Below, in pieces: positions 48,799 to 57,858 of a DNA stretch of 64,000 nt. This DNA comes from Salinibacter pepae (GTDB taxonomy: Bacteria > Bacteroidota > Rhodothermia > Rhodothermales > Salinibacteraceae). The notes under the pieces were generated by a model. It saw nothing but the letters and a program-made list of their open reading frames with translations. It searched no databases and was not told where the DNA came from. A program made the position numbers and the translations under genes. Position 1 is the first letter of the stretch. Each line of letters opens with the position of its first letter. Location: positions 248,001-312,000 of the forward strand of contig NZ_CAMTTE010000001.1 in assembly GCF_947077775.1 (NCBI RefSeq), in the 5' to 3' direction.

Positions 48799-49590
48799 TT
48801 GACGTCCTCCCCGGTCCCTTCCGCCTCCCGTGCGCTCCTGCTCACGCTGACCTGTGCTCTTTTTCTCATCGGCTGCGGCAGTTCGTCGCCGAACACCGCC
48901 CCGCGCCTCCCCGACGCCTTTCCCGACCATTCGGTCGATCAGATCCGGACCCAGATTACGAGGGGCACCGACACGATTCGGGGCTACACCGCGAAAGCGC
49001 GGGTCCGCGTCCAGACCCCCAACCAGACCCAATCGTTCAACGCCGTCATTCATCACCGGCGGGCCGACTCCCTGTTCATGCGCCTCAGCCTGTTCGGGAT
49101 CGAAGGGGGACGCCTCCTCCTGACGCCCGACAGCGTGTTTTTCTACGACACGCGCAACACGGTCCTGCGCGTGGGGCCGGTGGAGGCCGTCCAGGAGCTC
49201 TTTCCCGCCCCGGTGTCGTCGGACCAGTTCTTCGACAACATGCTCGGGGTGCTCGCCCCGGCCGCCCGCCCCGCATGGTCGCTACAGTCCGACAGCACCC
49301 TGTACTACCTGTCGGACGCCACGGACCGGGAGCGCTACACGGTCGACCCGGCCCACTGGCGCGTCGTCCGGTACGAAGAGCGCTCGGCCACCGGAACCGT
49401 CCGTCAGAAACGGCTGTTTTCGCAATTCCGACGGGTCGAGGACGTGTTGCTGCCCGCCCGTCTGATCTTTCAACAGCCGTCCGACGACCTCCGGGCCGTG
49501 GTGACCTACGAGGAGATGACCCTCAACCCGTCAGGACTTTCCTTCTCCCTCGACGTGCCCGACCAGGTGCCCCGCCGGAGATTTCAGTAG
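48799..49590 (+). CDS. DUF4292 lipoprotein (LolB-like)
   Basis: A 263-residue lipoprotein. The signal peptide 'ALLLTLTCALFLIGC' ends in the lipobox LIGC (Cys near residue 26). The mature part has the DUF4292 pattern: 'IRGYTAKARVRVQTPNQTQSFNAVIHHRRADSLFMRLSLFGIEGGRLLLTPDSVFFYD' and 'VRQKRLFSQFRRVEDVLLPARLIFQQ', a half-barrel resembling LolA/LolB lipoprotein carriers. It may carry hydrophobic molecules to or across the outer membrane; this is inference. The start is a TTG at 48799, chosen because the signal peptide begins there and no ATG/GTG is in frame near it. The EnvC gene follows 58 bp later. Confidence 0.85.
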   Translation: MTSSPVPSASRALLLTLTCALFLIGCGSSSPNTAPRLPDAFPDHSVDQIRTQITRGTDTIRGYTAKARVRVQTPNQTQSFNAVIHHRRADSLFMRLSLFGIEGGRLLLTPDSVFFYDTRNTVLRVGPVEAVQELFPAPVSSDQFFDNMLGVLAPAARPAWSLQSDSTLYYLSDATDRERYTVDPAHWRVVRYEERSATGTVRQKRLFSQFRRVEDVLLPARLIFQQPSDDLRAVVTYEEMTLNPSGLSFSLDVPDQVPRRRFQ

Positions 49591-49648
49591 CGGGACAACG
49601 ACCCGGGTTCGCTCCCGCCATCAACCGCCGACCGATCGCCATCTACGG

Positions 49649-50887
49649 ATGCGTTCTCCCTGGCCGCCACGACAAATCGCCCAGTGGGCAGTGCGGGCCG
49701 GCCTCGTCGTGCTTCTCGCCCTCGCGGGGCCCGTCGCGCCTCCGGCCGCGCACGGACAGGACGCCTCGTCTCGTCGCGAGACCACGGAGCAACGCCTCGA
49801 CCAACTTCAGCAGCAGATCCAGCAGGAGCAGCAGCGCCTCCAGAAAACAGAAAGGGAGGCGGAGTCTACCCAGGAGCAGCTCGAATCGCTCCAACGCGAG
49901 ATTGCCCTCCGCGAAAAGCTGGTGTCAACCTACCAGGCCCGTCTCGACGAGCTGGGCCGGGAGCGCTCGCGCCTCCGCGACACGCTGTCGACCCTGCAGA
50001 CGCGCCTCGAAACGCTTCGGAAGGACTACCGGGACCAGCTCGTCCACGCCTACAAGTACGGGCGCCTGCACGACCTGGCCCTGCTGCTCGCCTCCCGGTC
50101 CATCAACCAGATGCTCATCCGTGCGCGGTACCTGCGGCGGTTCGCCACCGACCGTCGCCGGCAGCGGAGTGCCATCCAGACGGCCGCGGGGGAGGTTCGC
50201 TCCTCGCGCAAACAGCTGGCCGCAAAGCGGGCCGAGACCCGGGACCTCCTCGCCGAGGCACGCACCGAGCGCACAAACCTGCGGGCCCTCGAACGGGAGC
50301 GGCGACAGGTCATTGACGAGCTGCGGGCCCGGCGCTCCGAGCTGGAACAGCAGATCGAGCAGAAGCAGCGGCAGGCCCAGCAACTCGAACAGCGCATCCA
50401 GACGCTCGTGGCCCGGGCCAGGCGCGAGCAGGCCGACTCGGGCATGGAGGCCGAGGTTGCCGCCACCCTCTCCGCCTCGTTTCAGGCAAACCGCGGGGCC
50501 CTGCCCTGGCCCGTAGAGGGGGCCGTCACGACCGACTTTGGCAATCAGGTGGACCCCGTCCACGAAACGACCACGTACCACCCCGGCATCCTCATCGCGA
50601 CCTCTCCCCGCAGTCCGGTCCGGGCCATCTTCGACGGCACGGTGACCGGAATCGACTTCGTGCCCGGGTACGGCACGTACGTCGTCATCCAGCACGGCGA
50701 GTACCTCTCGGTGTACAGCAACTTCTCCACCCTGTCGATCGCCGAGGGCAACCAGATCGAGGCGGGGCAGGTCATCGGGCAGTCCGGCACCGAGAGCGAA
50801 CCGCGGGGCGCCAGCCTCTTCTTCGGCCTCGTAAACCGATCGTCAAGCGAGTTTGTGGATCCGTCCGGATGGCTCTCGGTCCGTTAA
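49649..50887 (+). CDS. EnvC-like murein hydrolase activator (degenerate M23/LytM)
   Basis: A 412-residue exported protein. Signal peptide about 1-36, then a long coiled coil (about 40-260, Gln/Arg/Glu rich: 'QLQQQIQQEQQRLQKTE' and so on), then a LytM-type peptidase M23 domain (about 285-410, 'ALPWPVEGAVTTDFGNQ'). In active M23 enzymes the motif is HxxxD with a later HxH; here it is 'YHPGILIA' with Leu in place of Asp, and 'VIQHGEYLSVYSNFS' where the last His is replaced by Asn. It is thus probably catalytically dead and, like E. coli EnvC, would activate cell-wall amidases at division. It closes the TPR-DUF4292-EnvC set; lpdA follows after 140 bp. Confidence 0.88.
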   Translation: MRSPWPPRQIAQWAVRAGLVVLLALAGPVAPPAAHGQDASSRRETTEQRLDQLQQQIQQEQQRLQKTEREAESTQEQLESLQREIALREKLVSTYQARLDELGRERSRLRDTLSTLQTRLETLRKDYRDQLVHAYKYGRLHDLALLLASRSINQMLIRARYLRRFATDRRRQRSAIQTAAGEVRSSRKQLAAKRAETRDLLAEARTERTNLRALERERRQVIDELRARRSELEQQIEQKQRQAQQLEQRIQTLVARARREQADSGMEAEVAATLSASFQANRGALPWPVEGAVTTDFGNQVDPVHETTTYHPGILIATSPRSPVRAIFDGTVTGIDFVPGYGTYVVIQHGEYLSVYSNFSTLSIAEGNQIEAGQVIGQSGTESEPRGASLFFGLVNRSSSEFVDPSGWLSVR

Positions 50888-51027
50888 TTCCGCGAGTGCC
50901 CGCCCCATCGGATTCACGAAAACCTTTTCCCCCACGGGAAGCGGCCATTTGGGATTGCTGAAGGGCGGGGCGTATCTTGGCAAGCACCTTATTCGCCTAC
51001 ACATCCGACCAACTTTTTCTCGCCCCT

Positions 51028-52446
51028 ATGGCTACGGACTACGATTGCGTGATTGTCGGCAGCGGCCCCGGCGGCTACGAAACGGCCATCCGGGCCACCC
51101 AGCTCGGCATGGAGACGGCCATCGTTGAGAAGGACAAGCTCGGCGGCGTCTGCCTGAACGTCGGCTGCATTCCGACGAAGGCCCTCCTCAAAAGCGCCGA
51201 GGTGATGGCCGAGACCAGCCACCTCGACGACTTCGGGCTGGAGCTGGACGGGTCGGTCTCCCCCGACTTCCCGAGCGTCATCGAGCGCAGCCGCGGGGCG
51301 GCCCACCAGATGAACCAGGGCGTCCGGTTCCTGATGCAGAAAAACGACATCGACGTCCTGCGCGGCCACGGGCGCCTGACCGCGCCGGACACCGTCGAGA
51401 TTGAGCCGTCGGTCAACATGGACGGGGAGGAGGTCGGGGAGGCCCGCACCGTCACGGGCGAGCACATCATCCTGGCCACCGGCGCCCGGCCGAACGAGCT
51501 TCCCTTCCTCCCGATCGACGGGGAGAAGGTAATGAGCTCCAAGGAGGCGATGCTCCAGACCGAACGGCCCGACTCCCTGGTGATCGTCGGCGCCGGGGCC
51601 ATCGGGGTCGAGTTTGGGTACTTCTACCACCACATGGGCACGGACGTCACCATCATTGAGGTGCAGGACCGCATGGTGCCCGCCGAGGACAAGGACGTGT
51701 CCAAAGAGCTGGAGAAGGCCTACACGAAAATGGGCATCGAGGTCATGACCGGGGCCAACGTCAAGGGCGTAGACAAGGACGCCGAGCCCCTCCGCGTGGA
51801 GGTCGAGACCGGCGGCAGCACCGAGCACATCGAGTGCGACCAGGTGCTCTCCGCCGTCGGCGTCGTGGGCAACGTCGAAAACATCGGCCTGGAGACGGTC
51901 GGCGTCGAGACGGAGAGCGGCGACATCGTGGTCGACGACTACTACCGGACCAACGTCGACGGGGTCTACGCCATCGGCGACGTCACCGGGGCGCCCTGGC
52001 TTGCCCACAAGGCCAGCCACGAGGGCATTCTCTGCATCGAGAAGATCGCGGGCCACGACGTGCGGCCGATGGACCCGAACGACATTCCGGCCTGCACCTA
52101 CTGCCAGCCGCAGATCGCCTCGGTGGGCCACACCGAAGAGGAGGCTAGGGAGGCCGGCTACGACGTGAAGGTCGGCACCTTCCCGTTCAAGGCCAACGGG
52201 AAGGCCGCCGCGCTGGGCCACCAGGAGGGCTTCGTCAAGACCATCTACGACGAGAAGTACGGCGAGCTGCTGGGCTGCCACATCATCGGGGAGGACGCCA
52301 CGGAGCTGATCTCGGAGGTCGTCGCGGCGCGGAAGCTGGAGACGACGGGCCTGGAGATCATGGAGTCGATGCACCCGCACCCGACCCTCTCGGAGACGGT
52401 CATGGAGGCGACCCGCGAGGCCTACGGCCAGCCGATCAACATCTAA
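51028..52446 (+). CDS. lpdA: Dihydrolipoyl dehydrogenase
   Basis: A 472-residue flavoprotein, the E3 subunit shared by pyruvate, 2-oxoglutarate and branched-chain dehydrogenase complexes and the glycine cleavage system; it reoxidises dihydrolipoamide with NAD. FAD motif 'GSGPGGYETAIRATQLG' (11-27), redox disulfide GGVCLNVGCIP (Cys42, Cys47), NAD motif 'VIVGAGAIGVEFGYFYHHMG', 'GVYAIGDVTGAPWLAHKASHEGI', and C-terminal 'HPHPTLSE' with the catalytic His451-Glu456 pair. Length is normal. It is acidic. ATG 51028 is chosen over the 50977 start because the FAD strand begins 8 residues later. A strong intrinsic terminator follows directly. The acyltransferase subunits are not in this window. Confidence 0.97.
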   Translation: MATDYDCVIVGSGPGGYETAIRATQLGMETAIVEKDKLGGVCLNVGCIPTKALLKSAEVMAETSHLDDFGLELDGSVSPDFPSVIERSRGAAHQMNQGVRFLMQKNDIDVLRGHGRLTAPDTVEIEPSVNMDGEEVGEARTVTGEHIILATGARPNELPFLPIDGEKVMSSKEAMLQTERPDSLVIVGAGAIGVEFGYFYHHMGTDVTIIEVQDRMVPAEDKDVSKELEKAYTKMGIEVMTGANVKGVDKDAEPLRVEVETGGSTEHIECDQVLSAVGVVGNVENIGLETVGVETESGDIVVDDYYRTNVDGVYAIGDVTGAPWLAHKASHEGILCIEKIAGHDVRPMDPNDIPACTYCQPQIASVGHTEEEAREAGYDVKVGTFPFKANGKAAALGHQEGFVKTIYDEKYGELLGCHIIGEDATELISEVVAARKLETTGLEIMESMHPHPTLSETVMEATREAYGQPINI

Positions 52447-52473
52447 CTTCGGTTCCTTCTGTCCGGACCGGCG

Positions 52474-52505
52474 GCCCCGTTCTCCTCGGAGGACGGGGCT
52501 TTTTT
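52474..52505 (+). terminator. Intrinsic terminator of lpdA
   Basis: GCCCCGT (52474-52480) pairs with ACGGGGC (52493-52499); inside, CTCC and GGAG extend the stem around a short loop. Six T follow (52500-52505). It starts 28 bp after the lpdA stop codon. It is the clearest rho-independent terminator in the window. Confidence 0.9.
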
Positions 52506-52587
52506 GTTTGGTGGGGGCGCCGCTCCGTCGTCGCCGAACGACGTCGCCCCCGTCCGTGAATGGCCCGGAGGGGGCCCGCGTCGACGG

Positions 52588-54237
52588 CTACTGTCGGCGG
52601 AGCACCCAGCCCGCCGGGTCCACCGCCACGCCCGCGTCCGCCGGGACCGAAAGGCGCCCCTCCCCGCCGGTCATGGACACCCGTCGCGTTGAATCGGCGA
52701 CGCGCACCGGCACGGGCACCTCGAACGTCGCCTCCCCCGTGTGTGTCCACCGCAGTTGCAGGCGCCCGTCGGCCCGGCTCGTCTCCAGAACCGGCAGTGT
52801 GTCCCGGTACAGATACACCTCGAAGAACGCGTCGAGGGATCGGCCCGAGACCGACTCGGCCAGCCGGATAAATTCCGCCGTCGTGACGTTGCGAAAGGGC
52901 GTTCCTCCGTCCCGTACGGGGCCGTCCGGATACGCAAACCGGCGTAGAATGGTGCGCAGGGCCTCCTCCCCCACGACGTGCCGGAGGGTGTGGAGGGCGA
53001 GGGCCCCACGGTTGTACACATCGCCGTGATAGATGTCTTCGGCCGATGTCGGATCGCGGCGGGCAATCGGCGTGCCGCCGGTCATCGCCTGCCGAAAGTC
53101 GTCGATGCGCCCGTGGTAGGCGCTCTCCCCTCGCCGGGCCTCCGCGTACAGGGCTTCTAGGTACGTGGCCGTCCCCTCGTGGAGCCAGAAATCCTTCCAG
53201 TCCCGCACCGTGACGAGGTTGCCGTACCACTCGTGGGCCAGTTCGTGAAAGTGAAGGGCGTCGAAGGAGGCGCCGTAGCCGAGCCCCCCGGGCGTAAAGT
53301 CGTGGCCGTACGCAATCAGGGACTGGTGCTCCATGCCGAGGAAGGGCGACTGGGCAAGCCCGTACTTGTCCGCCCGTGGGGGGTAGGGCCCGAGCGTCTC
53401 CTCCAGGAAGCGCACCTGATCGAGAAAGTCCGGCAGGGCCCGGGCGGCGCGGGCCGAGTCCGACGGCAGCACGTAGGCGGCCACCGGCACGGCATCGCCG
53501 CTGGTGCTGGTGTAGGTGGTGTCGAGGGACACGTACGGCGCCGCGTTGAGGGTCACGTTGTAGGTGTTAATCGGTGTGGACACGTGCCACCGGTAGGTCT
53601 CCGTCGAGTCTGAGGCCCGCTCCACCGAACGGAGGCGCCCGTTGGAGGCGGCGACGAGCGAGGTGGGCACCGTGAACGCGAGGTCCATCGAGTCCGGCTC
53701 GTCGGAGGGATGGTCCTTCACCGGCCACCACAGGTCGGCCCCTTCCGTCTGGCACGACGTCGCGATCCAGGGCGCGCCCGCCGGGGTCTCGTCCCACGTC
53801 AGGCCGCCGTCCCAGGGCGGGTTCGGGGCGACACGGGGGCGCCCTTCGTACGCCACCCGCGCGTGCAGGGTGTCGCCGGCGGCATACGACCGGCCCAGGT
53901 CGATCCAGAGCTCGTTCCGGCCGTCCTTCCGCTCTACAGAACGACGTGTGTCTTGGGCTCCGATCTCCCAGGCCTGCCGCACGGACAAACGGCGGTCGAG
54001 ATTGAGAACCAGGACCTCCAAGGGGGCCTCGACGACCGCCCGCACGTCGACCGTCCCTTCAACTCGCTCGCGGGCCGGGTCCACCGCGACGTCCAGGTCG
54101 TAGTGAAATACATCGTAGGCCGCCTGCTCGGGCGGGAGCGGCCCGCCCGAATCTTGCGCCGAGGTAGAAGAGCACCCCCCAAGCCCGGCAAAGAGCAGGA
54201 GCAGCACGAGGATTCGGACGGGACGGCGGCAGACCAT
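52588..54237 (-). CDS. M1 family zinc metallopeptidase lipoprotein
   Basis: A 549-residue aminopeptidase-like lipoprotein. Signal peptide with lipobox GLGGC (Cys22). The N-terminal saddle domain (about 35-240) and the catalytic domain follow: zinc motif HELAH with His331, Glu332, His335, and the third ligand Glu354 in 'WLHEGTATYLE', 18 residues on, as in all M1 enzymes. The exopeptidase loop that is usually GAMEN reads 'LGMEHQSLIAYG' (Gly301-Met-Glu-His304), with the Asn replaced by His, as in several periplasmic M1 members. The C terminus has a short Ig-like domain. It probably trims peptides outside the cell membrane. It lies 56 bp after the J-domain gene and is last in the mutS strand. Confidence 0.9.
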   Translation of the reverse strand: MVCRRPVRILVLLLLFAGLGGCSSTSAQDSGGPLPPEQAAYDVFHYDLDVAVDPARERVEGTVDVRAVVEAPLEVLVLNLDRRLSVRQAWEIGAQDTRRSVERKDGRNELWIDLGRSYAAGDTLHARVAYEGRPRVAPNPPWDGGLTWDETPAGAPWIATSCQTEGADLWWPVKDHPSDEPDSMDLAFTVPTSLVAASNGRLRSVERASDSTETYRWHVSTPINTYNVTLNAAPYVSLDTTYTSTSGDAVPVAAYVLPSDSARAARALPDFLDQVRFLEETLGPYPPRADKYGLAQSPFLGMEHQSLIAYGHDFTPGGLGYGASFDALHFHELAHEWYGNLVTVRDWKDFWLHEGTATYLEALYAEARRGESAYHGRIDDFRQAMTGGTPIARRDPTSAEDIYHGDVYNRGALALHTLRHVVGEEALRTILRRFAYPDGPVRDGGTPFRNVTTAEFIRLAESVSGRSLDAFFEVYLYRDTLPVLETSRADGRLQLRWTHTGEATFEVPVPVRVADSTRRVSMTGGEGRLSVPADAGVAVDPAGWVLRRQ

Positions 54238-54293
54238 TGAGGACGTGGATCGAAATGACAAAGCTCGCCCGCTGTCGGTCGTCAGGGCACCGC

Positions 54294-54845
54294 TCATCGA
54301 CCGGTCAAGAAGATTTCCGCGTACGCCCACACGCTGCCCAGGGCGAACCCGCAGGCGCTCCCCACGAGCCCGACGAGGAGAACATCGAAGAGAAAGAGGC
54401 CAGTCCCGTGCATCGTGAGCGGGTCGTACAGAAACACGGACACAGTGAGCACCGCGCAGGCCGGGATCGTAATTTTATTTTTTTCGCGGATGAGCCGATA
54501 TTCGCCGGACAGCCCCGACACGCGATCGACGACCTCTTTGCGCACGCGCACCTTCTCCGCACTGCGCCACCGCTCCGCGAACGACCGCCGTCGGCCCCGC
54601 CCGCTCGCCCCCTCCTCATCCGAGGAGTCTCCGTTGCGGGCGCCCCGCGACCAACGCTCGTCCTCCGACTCGCTCAGGGTCTCGAAGGCCTCCCGGACCC
54701 GCAAAAACTCGCGCTGGGCCTCTTCTTTGTCCCCCTCGTCGGCCTGATCGGGGTGGCACTCCAGCGCGCGACGGCGGAACGCGTGCTTGATTTCCTCCTG
54801 GGACGCCCCCGGATTGATGCCCAAAATGTCGTGGTACGTGCTCAT
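54294..54845 (-). CDS. J-domain membrane protein
   Basis: A 183-residue DnaJ-like protein. Residues 1-65 are a J domain (TYHDILGINPGASQEEIKHAFRRRALECHPDQADEGDKEEAQREFLRVREAFETLS) with the invariant HPD tripeptide (about 34-36) that stimulates Hsp70 ATPase. A charged linker (66-125) follows, then two hydrophobic helices (about 128-145 and 150-175, 'FLFDVLLVGLVGSACGFALGSVWAYA'), so the J domain is probably tethered to the inner membrane, facing the cytoplasm. It would recruit DnaK to the membrane; the client is unknown. It lies 87 bp after mutS on the same strand. Confidence 0.87.
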   Translation of the reverse strand: MSTYHDILGINPGASQEEIKHAFRRRALECHPDQADEGDKEEAQREFLRVREAFETLSESEDERWSRGARNGDSSDEEGASGRGRRRSFAERWRSAEKVRVRKEVVDRVSGLSGEYRLIREKNKITIPACAVLTVSVFLYDPLTMHGTGLFLFDVLLVGLVGSACGFALGSVWAYAEIFLTGR

Positions 54846-54932
54846 GGCGCCACGCAACCGGCTGCAACGGACAGGACTCGTGCCCCTTTGTGGTTCGTTG
54901 AACCTGTCCGCGGACCGTCTGTTGCGGCGCGG

Positions 54933-57644
54933 TCAGTCCGCCAGCGTCTCCTTCATCTCCGCCAGCTTCATGAGCGCCTCCACCGGCGTGATTCGGTTCG
55001 GGTCGATCTCGCCGAGCATCTCCTTGATCTCTTCCGCGGCCGGGTCGGGCTGCCCAAAGAGGTGCATCTGGTTGGCCTGGCTGTCCTCCAGGTCCGTCAC
55101 CGCGCCGGCCTCGCCCTTCCGGGCACGCACACCGTCTCCCGAGGGCGGGTCCTCCGAGGGGGCCCCATCCGCCTCGTCGGCCCCCACCTCCAGGTGTTGG
55201 CTCTCCAGGTTCTGGAGGACCTCCCGGGCCCGGGCGATCACCGCGTCCGGCAGGCCGGCCATCTTCGCCACCTCAATGCCGTAGGAGTGATCCGCGCCCC
55301 CCGGAATGAGCTTGCGGAGGAAGACGATCTCGCCCTCGTGCTCGCTCACCTGGATGCGGTAGTTGTGCACCCGCTCCAGGCGGTCGGCCATGGCGTTGAG
55401 CTCGTGGTAGTGGGTGGCGAAGAGGGTCCGCGCCGCCACCTCGGGCCGTTCGTGCAGGTACTCCACGATGGCCCACGCGATGGACAGGCCGTCGAACGTG
55501 GACGTGCCGCGCCCCACCTCGTCGAACAGGATGAGGGACCGGGCCGTGGCGTTGTTGAGGATGTTGGCCGCCTCGTTCATCTCGACGAGGAACGTGCTCT
55601 CCCCCGCCGCGAGGTTGTCCGACGCCCCGACGCGGGTAAAGATGCGGTCCACCACCCCGATCTGGGCCGCCTCGGCGGGCACGAACGAGCCGACCTGCGC
55701 GAGCAGCACGATGAGGCCCACCTGCCGCAGGGCGACGCTCTTGCCGGCCATGTTGGGCCCCGTGATGATGAGGACCTGCTCGTCGTCCGGGTCGAGGGCC
55801 ATGTCGTTGGGGATGAAGGGGTCGCCCGGCGGGAGCGTCTGCTCCACCACCGGGTGGCGCCCCTCCTCAATGTCGATGGTGAGCCCGTCGTCCACCGACG
55901 GCCGCATGTAGTCGTGCTGCTCGGCCACCTCGGCCAGGCCCGCAAAACAGTCGAGATGCGCCAGGAGCTCGGCGTTTTCCTGCAGAATGCCCGTCTGCTG
56001 GGCAATTTGGGCTCGGAGCTCGTTGAAGAGCTCCTGCTCCAGCGTCTCGATTTTTTCCTCCGCCGTCAGGATCTTCTCCTCCATCTCCTTCAGCTCCGGC
56101 GTCACGTACCGCTCCGAATCCACGAGCGTCTGCTTGCGGATGTAGTCCTCGGGCACCTTGTCGGCGTGGGTGTTGGTCACCTCGATGTAGTACCCAAACA
56201 CCTTGTTGAAGCCGACCTTGAGGGACGGAATGTCGGTGCGCTCGCTCTCCTCTTTCTCCAGGTTGGCCACCCAGTCCTTGCCCTCCTGCGCGATGGTCCG
56301 CAGCTCGTCGAGCTCCTCGGAGTAGCCGTCGCGGATGAGGCCGCCCTCACTGATCTTCGCGGGCGGGTCGTCCACGAGGGCGCCCTGGATCCGATCGACC
56401 ATCTCGGGACAGGGCCGTAGGTCGTCCTCGATGGCGCCCAGGGCGTCCGAGTCGGCGTTCGCCAGGAGCCCGAGCACGTTCGGGAGGCGGCGGAGCGTGT
56501 GCTTGATCGCGATCAGGTCGCCGGGGGCGGCGCGGCCCGTGGCCACCTTGCCCGCCAGCCGCTCCAGGTCGCCCATCTGGTTCAGCTCTTCGCGGAGGTC
56601 GTCCCGCAGGGGGCGAGCGTCGACGCAGGCCTCCACAGCGTCCAGGCGGTGCCGAATGCGGCCCACGTCGCGGAGGGGGCGCACCAGCCAGGCGCGGAGG
56701 CGGCGCCCACCCATCGGCGTCTCCGTCTCGTCGAGGATGCTCACGAGCGTGCCCTCGTGCCCGTCGTCCTGGATGGACTGCACGAGCTCGAGGTTGCGCT
56801 TCGTCTCCGGGTCGAGCGCGATGTGCTCGTCCTTCGAGTAGCGCTTGATCTTGCGGACGTGGGGCAGCGCCCCCTTTTGCGTCTCGCCCAGGTAGTGGAG
56901 CGCCGCGCCCGACGCCACCACGCCCAGGTCCATGTCGTCCACCCCGAAGCCCTTCAGCGAGTGGGTCTCGAAGTGCTCCAGGAGCGTCTGGTACGCGAAG
57001 TCGTACTTGAAGACCCAGTCCTCCTGCTCGGTCACGGTAAACGGCACCTCCCGGAGGTGCTGCTGGAGGCGCTCTGTCTTGCGCTTGTCCACGATCACCT
57101 CCGACGGGGCCACCGTCTGGATGAGGTCCTGCAGCTGGTTGAGGCCGGCCTCGGTGACGCTGAACTCGCCCGTGGTGGCGTCGATGAAGGAAAAGCCGAT
57201 GCGGTCCTTGTCGCGGCCGGTGCCGAAGTGGAGGGCCGCCAGGAAGTTCGACTGCTTCGGGCTCAGCAGTTGGTCGTGGAACGACACGCCCGGCGTCACG
57301 ACCTCCACCACGTCGCGGTCCACGACCTTCCCGCTCGAGTCGTCGGCGTCCTCCACCTGCTCGCAGATGGCCACACGAAGGCCAGACCGGATGAGCTTGG
57401 GCAGGTGGCTGTCGAGAGCGTGGTGCGGAAAGCCCGCCATCGGGACGTCGTCGGCGTCGCCGTTGTTGCGCTCGGTGAGCGTAATCCCGAGGAGCCGACT
57501 GACCGTCTTCGCGTCGTCGTCGAACGACTCGTAGAAGTCGCCCATGCGGAACAGAAGGATCGCCTTCGGGTGGCGCTCCTTAATTTTGTAGTACTGCCGC
57601 ATGAGGGGCGTACGGCCGCGTTGCTGGGTGCTGGACTGAGCCAT
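54933..57644 (-). CDS. mutS: DNA mismatch repair protein MutS
   Basis: A 903-residue MutS. The N-terminal mismatch-recognition domain has the Phe-x-Glu motif in 'LLFRMGDFYESFDDDAKTVSRLLGITLT' and 'VPMAGFPHHALDSHLPKLI'. Then come the connector, lever ('GGRRLRAWLVRPLRDVGRIRHRLDAV') and clamp domains, and the ATPase with Walker A 'TGPNMAGKS', 'FTRVGASDNLAAGESTFLVEMNEAANILNNAT' and Walker B 'SLILFDEVGRGTSTFDG'. The C-terminal part carries an acidic, low-complexity linker (EADGAPSEDPPSGDGVRARK), then a helical tail. It is longer than E. coli MutS (853), mainly in that linker. The start at 57644 (MAQSSTQQRG) precedes the conserved 'TPLMRQYYKIK'. J-domain and M1 genes follow on the same strand. Confidence 0.97.
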   Translation of the reverse strand: MAQSSTQQRGRTPLMRQYYKIKERHPKAILLFRMGDFYESFDDDAKTVSRLLGITLTERNNGDADDVPMAGFPHHALDSHLPKLIRSGLRVAICEQVEDADDSSGKVVDRDVVEVVTPGVSFHDQLLSPKQSNFLAALHFGTGRDKDRIGFSFIDATTGEFSVTEAGLNQLQDLIQTVAPSEVIVDKRKTERLQQHLREVPFTVTEQEDWVFKYDFAYQTLLEHFETHSLKGFGVDDMDLGVVASGAALHYLGETQKGALPHVRKIKRYSKDEHIALDPETKRNLELVQSIQDDGHEGTLVSILDETETPMGGRRLRAWLVRPLRDVGRIRHRLDAVEACVDARPLRDDLREELNQMGDLERLAGKVATGRAAPGDLIAIKHTLRRLPNVLGLLANADSDALGAIEDDLRPCPEMVDRIQGALVDDPPAKISEGGLIRDGYSEELDELRTIAQEGKDWVANLEKEESERTDIPSLKVGFNKVFGYYIEVTNTHADKVPEDYIRKQTLVDSERYVTPELKEMEEKILTAEEKIETLEQELFNELRAQIAQQTGILQENAELLAHLDCFAGLAEVAEQHDYMRPSVDDGLTIDIEEGRHPVVEQTLPPGDPFIPNDMALDPDDEQVLIITGPNMAGKSVALRQVGLIVLLAQVGSFVPAEAAQIGVVDRIFTRVGASDNLAAGESTFLVEMNEAANILNNATARSLILFDEVGRGTSTFDGLSIAWAIVEYLHERPEVAARTLFATHYHELNAMADRLERVHNYRIQVSEHEGEIVFLRKLIPGGADHSYGIEVAKMAGLPDAVIARAREVLQNLESQHLEVGADEADGAPSEDPPSGDGVRARKGEAGAVTDLEDSQANQMHLFGQPDPAAEEIKEMLGEIDPNRITPVEALMKLAEMKETLAD

Positions 57645-57858
57645 GAAGGTCCGGGATCAACAAAAACTGATTCGAGAGGACGCCCTCGGCCACGCGACGA
57701 GGGGCGGGGCCTGCAGAACGACAGGGAAAGTCTGACAAAGAGGCTGCCGGTCGCTTCCCCACTCGTCGCGCCCCGATGATCTGCATCGACACAACGTAGC
57801 CGTCCACGTCCCAAATCACAACGGGCCGGCCCGGGGCGCGCCGATCCTTCGCCGGTCT

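Noticed and set aside
54237-56420. 727-codon open frame on the plus strand opposite mutS
   Set aside because: It lies antisense to a fully conserved mutS and is His/Arg/Val-rich without domains. Long shadow frames are expected in such GC-rich DNA.
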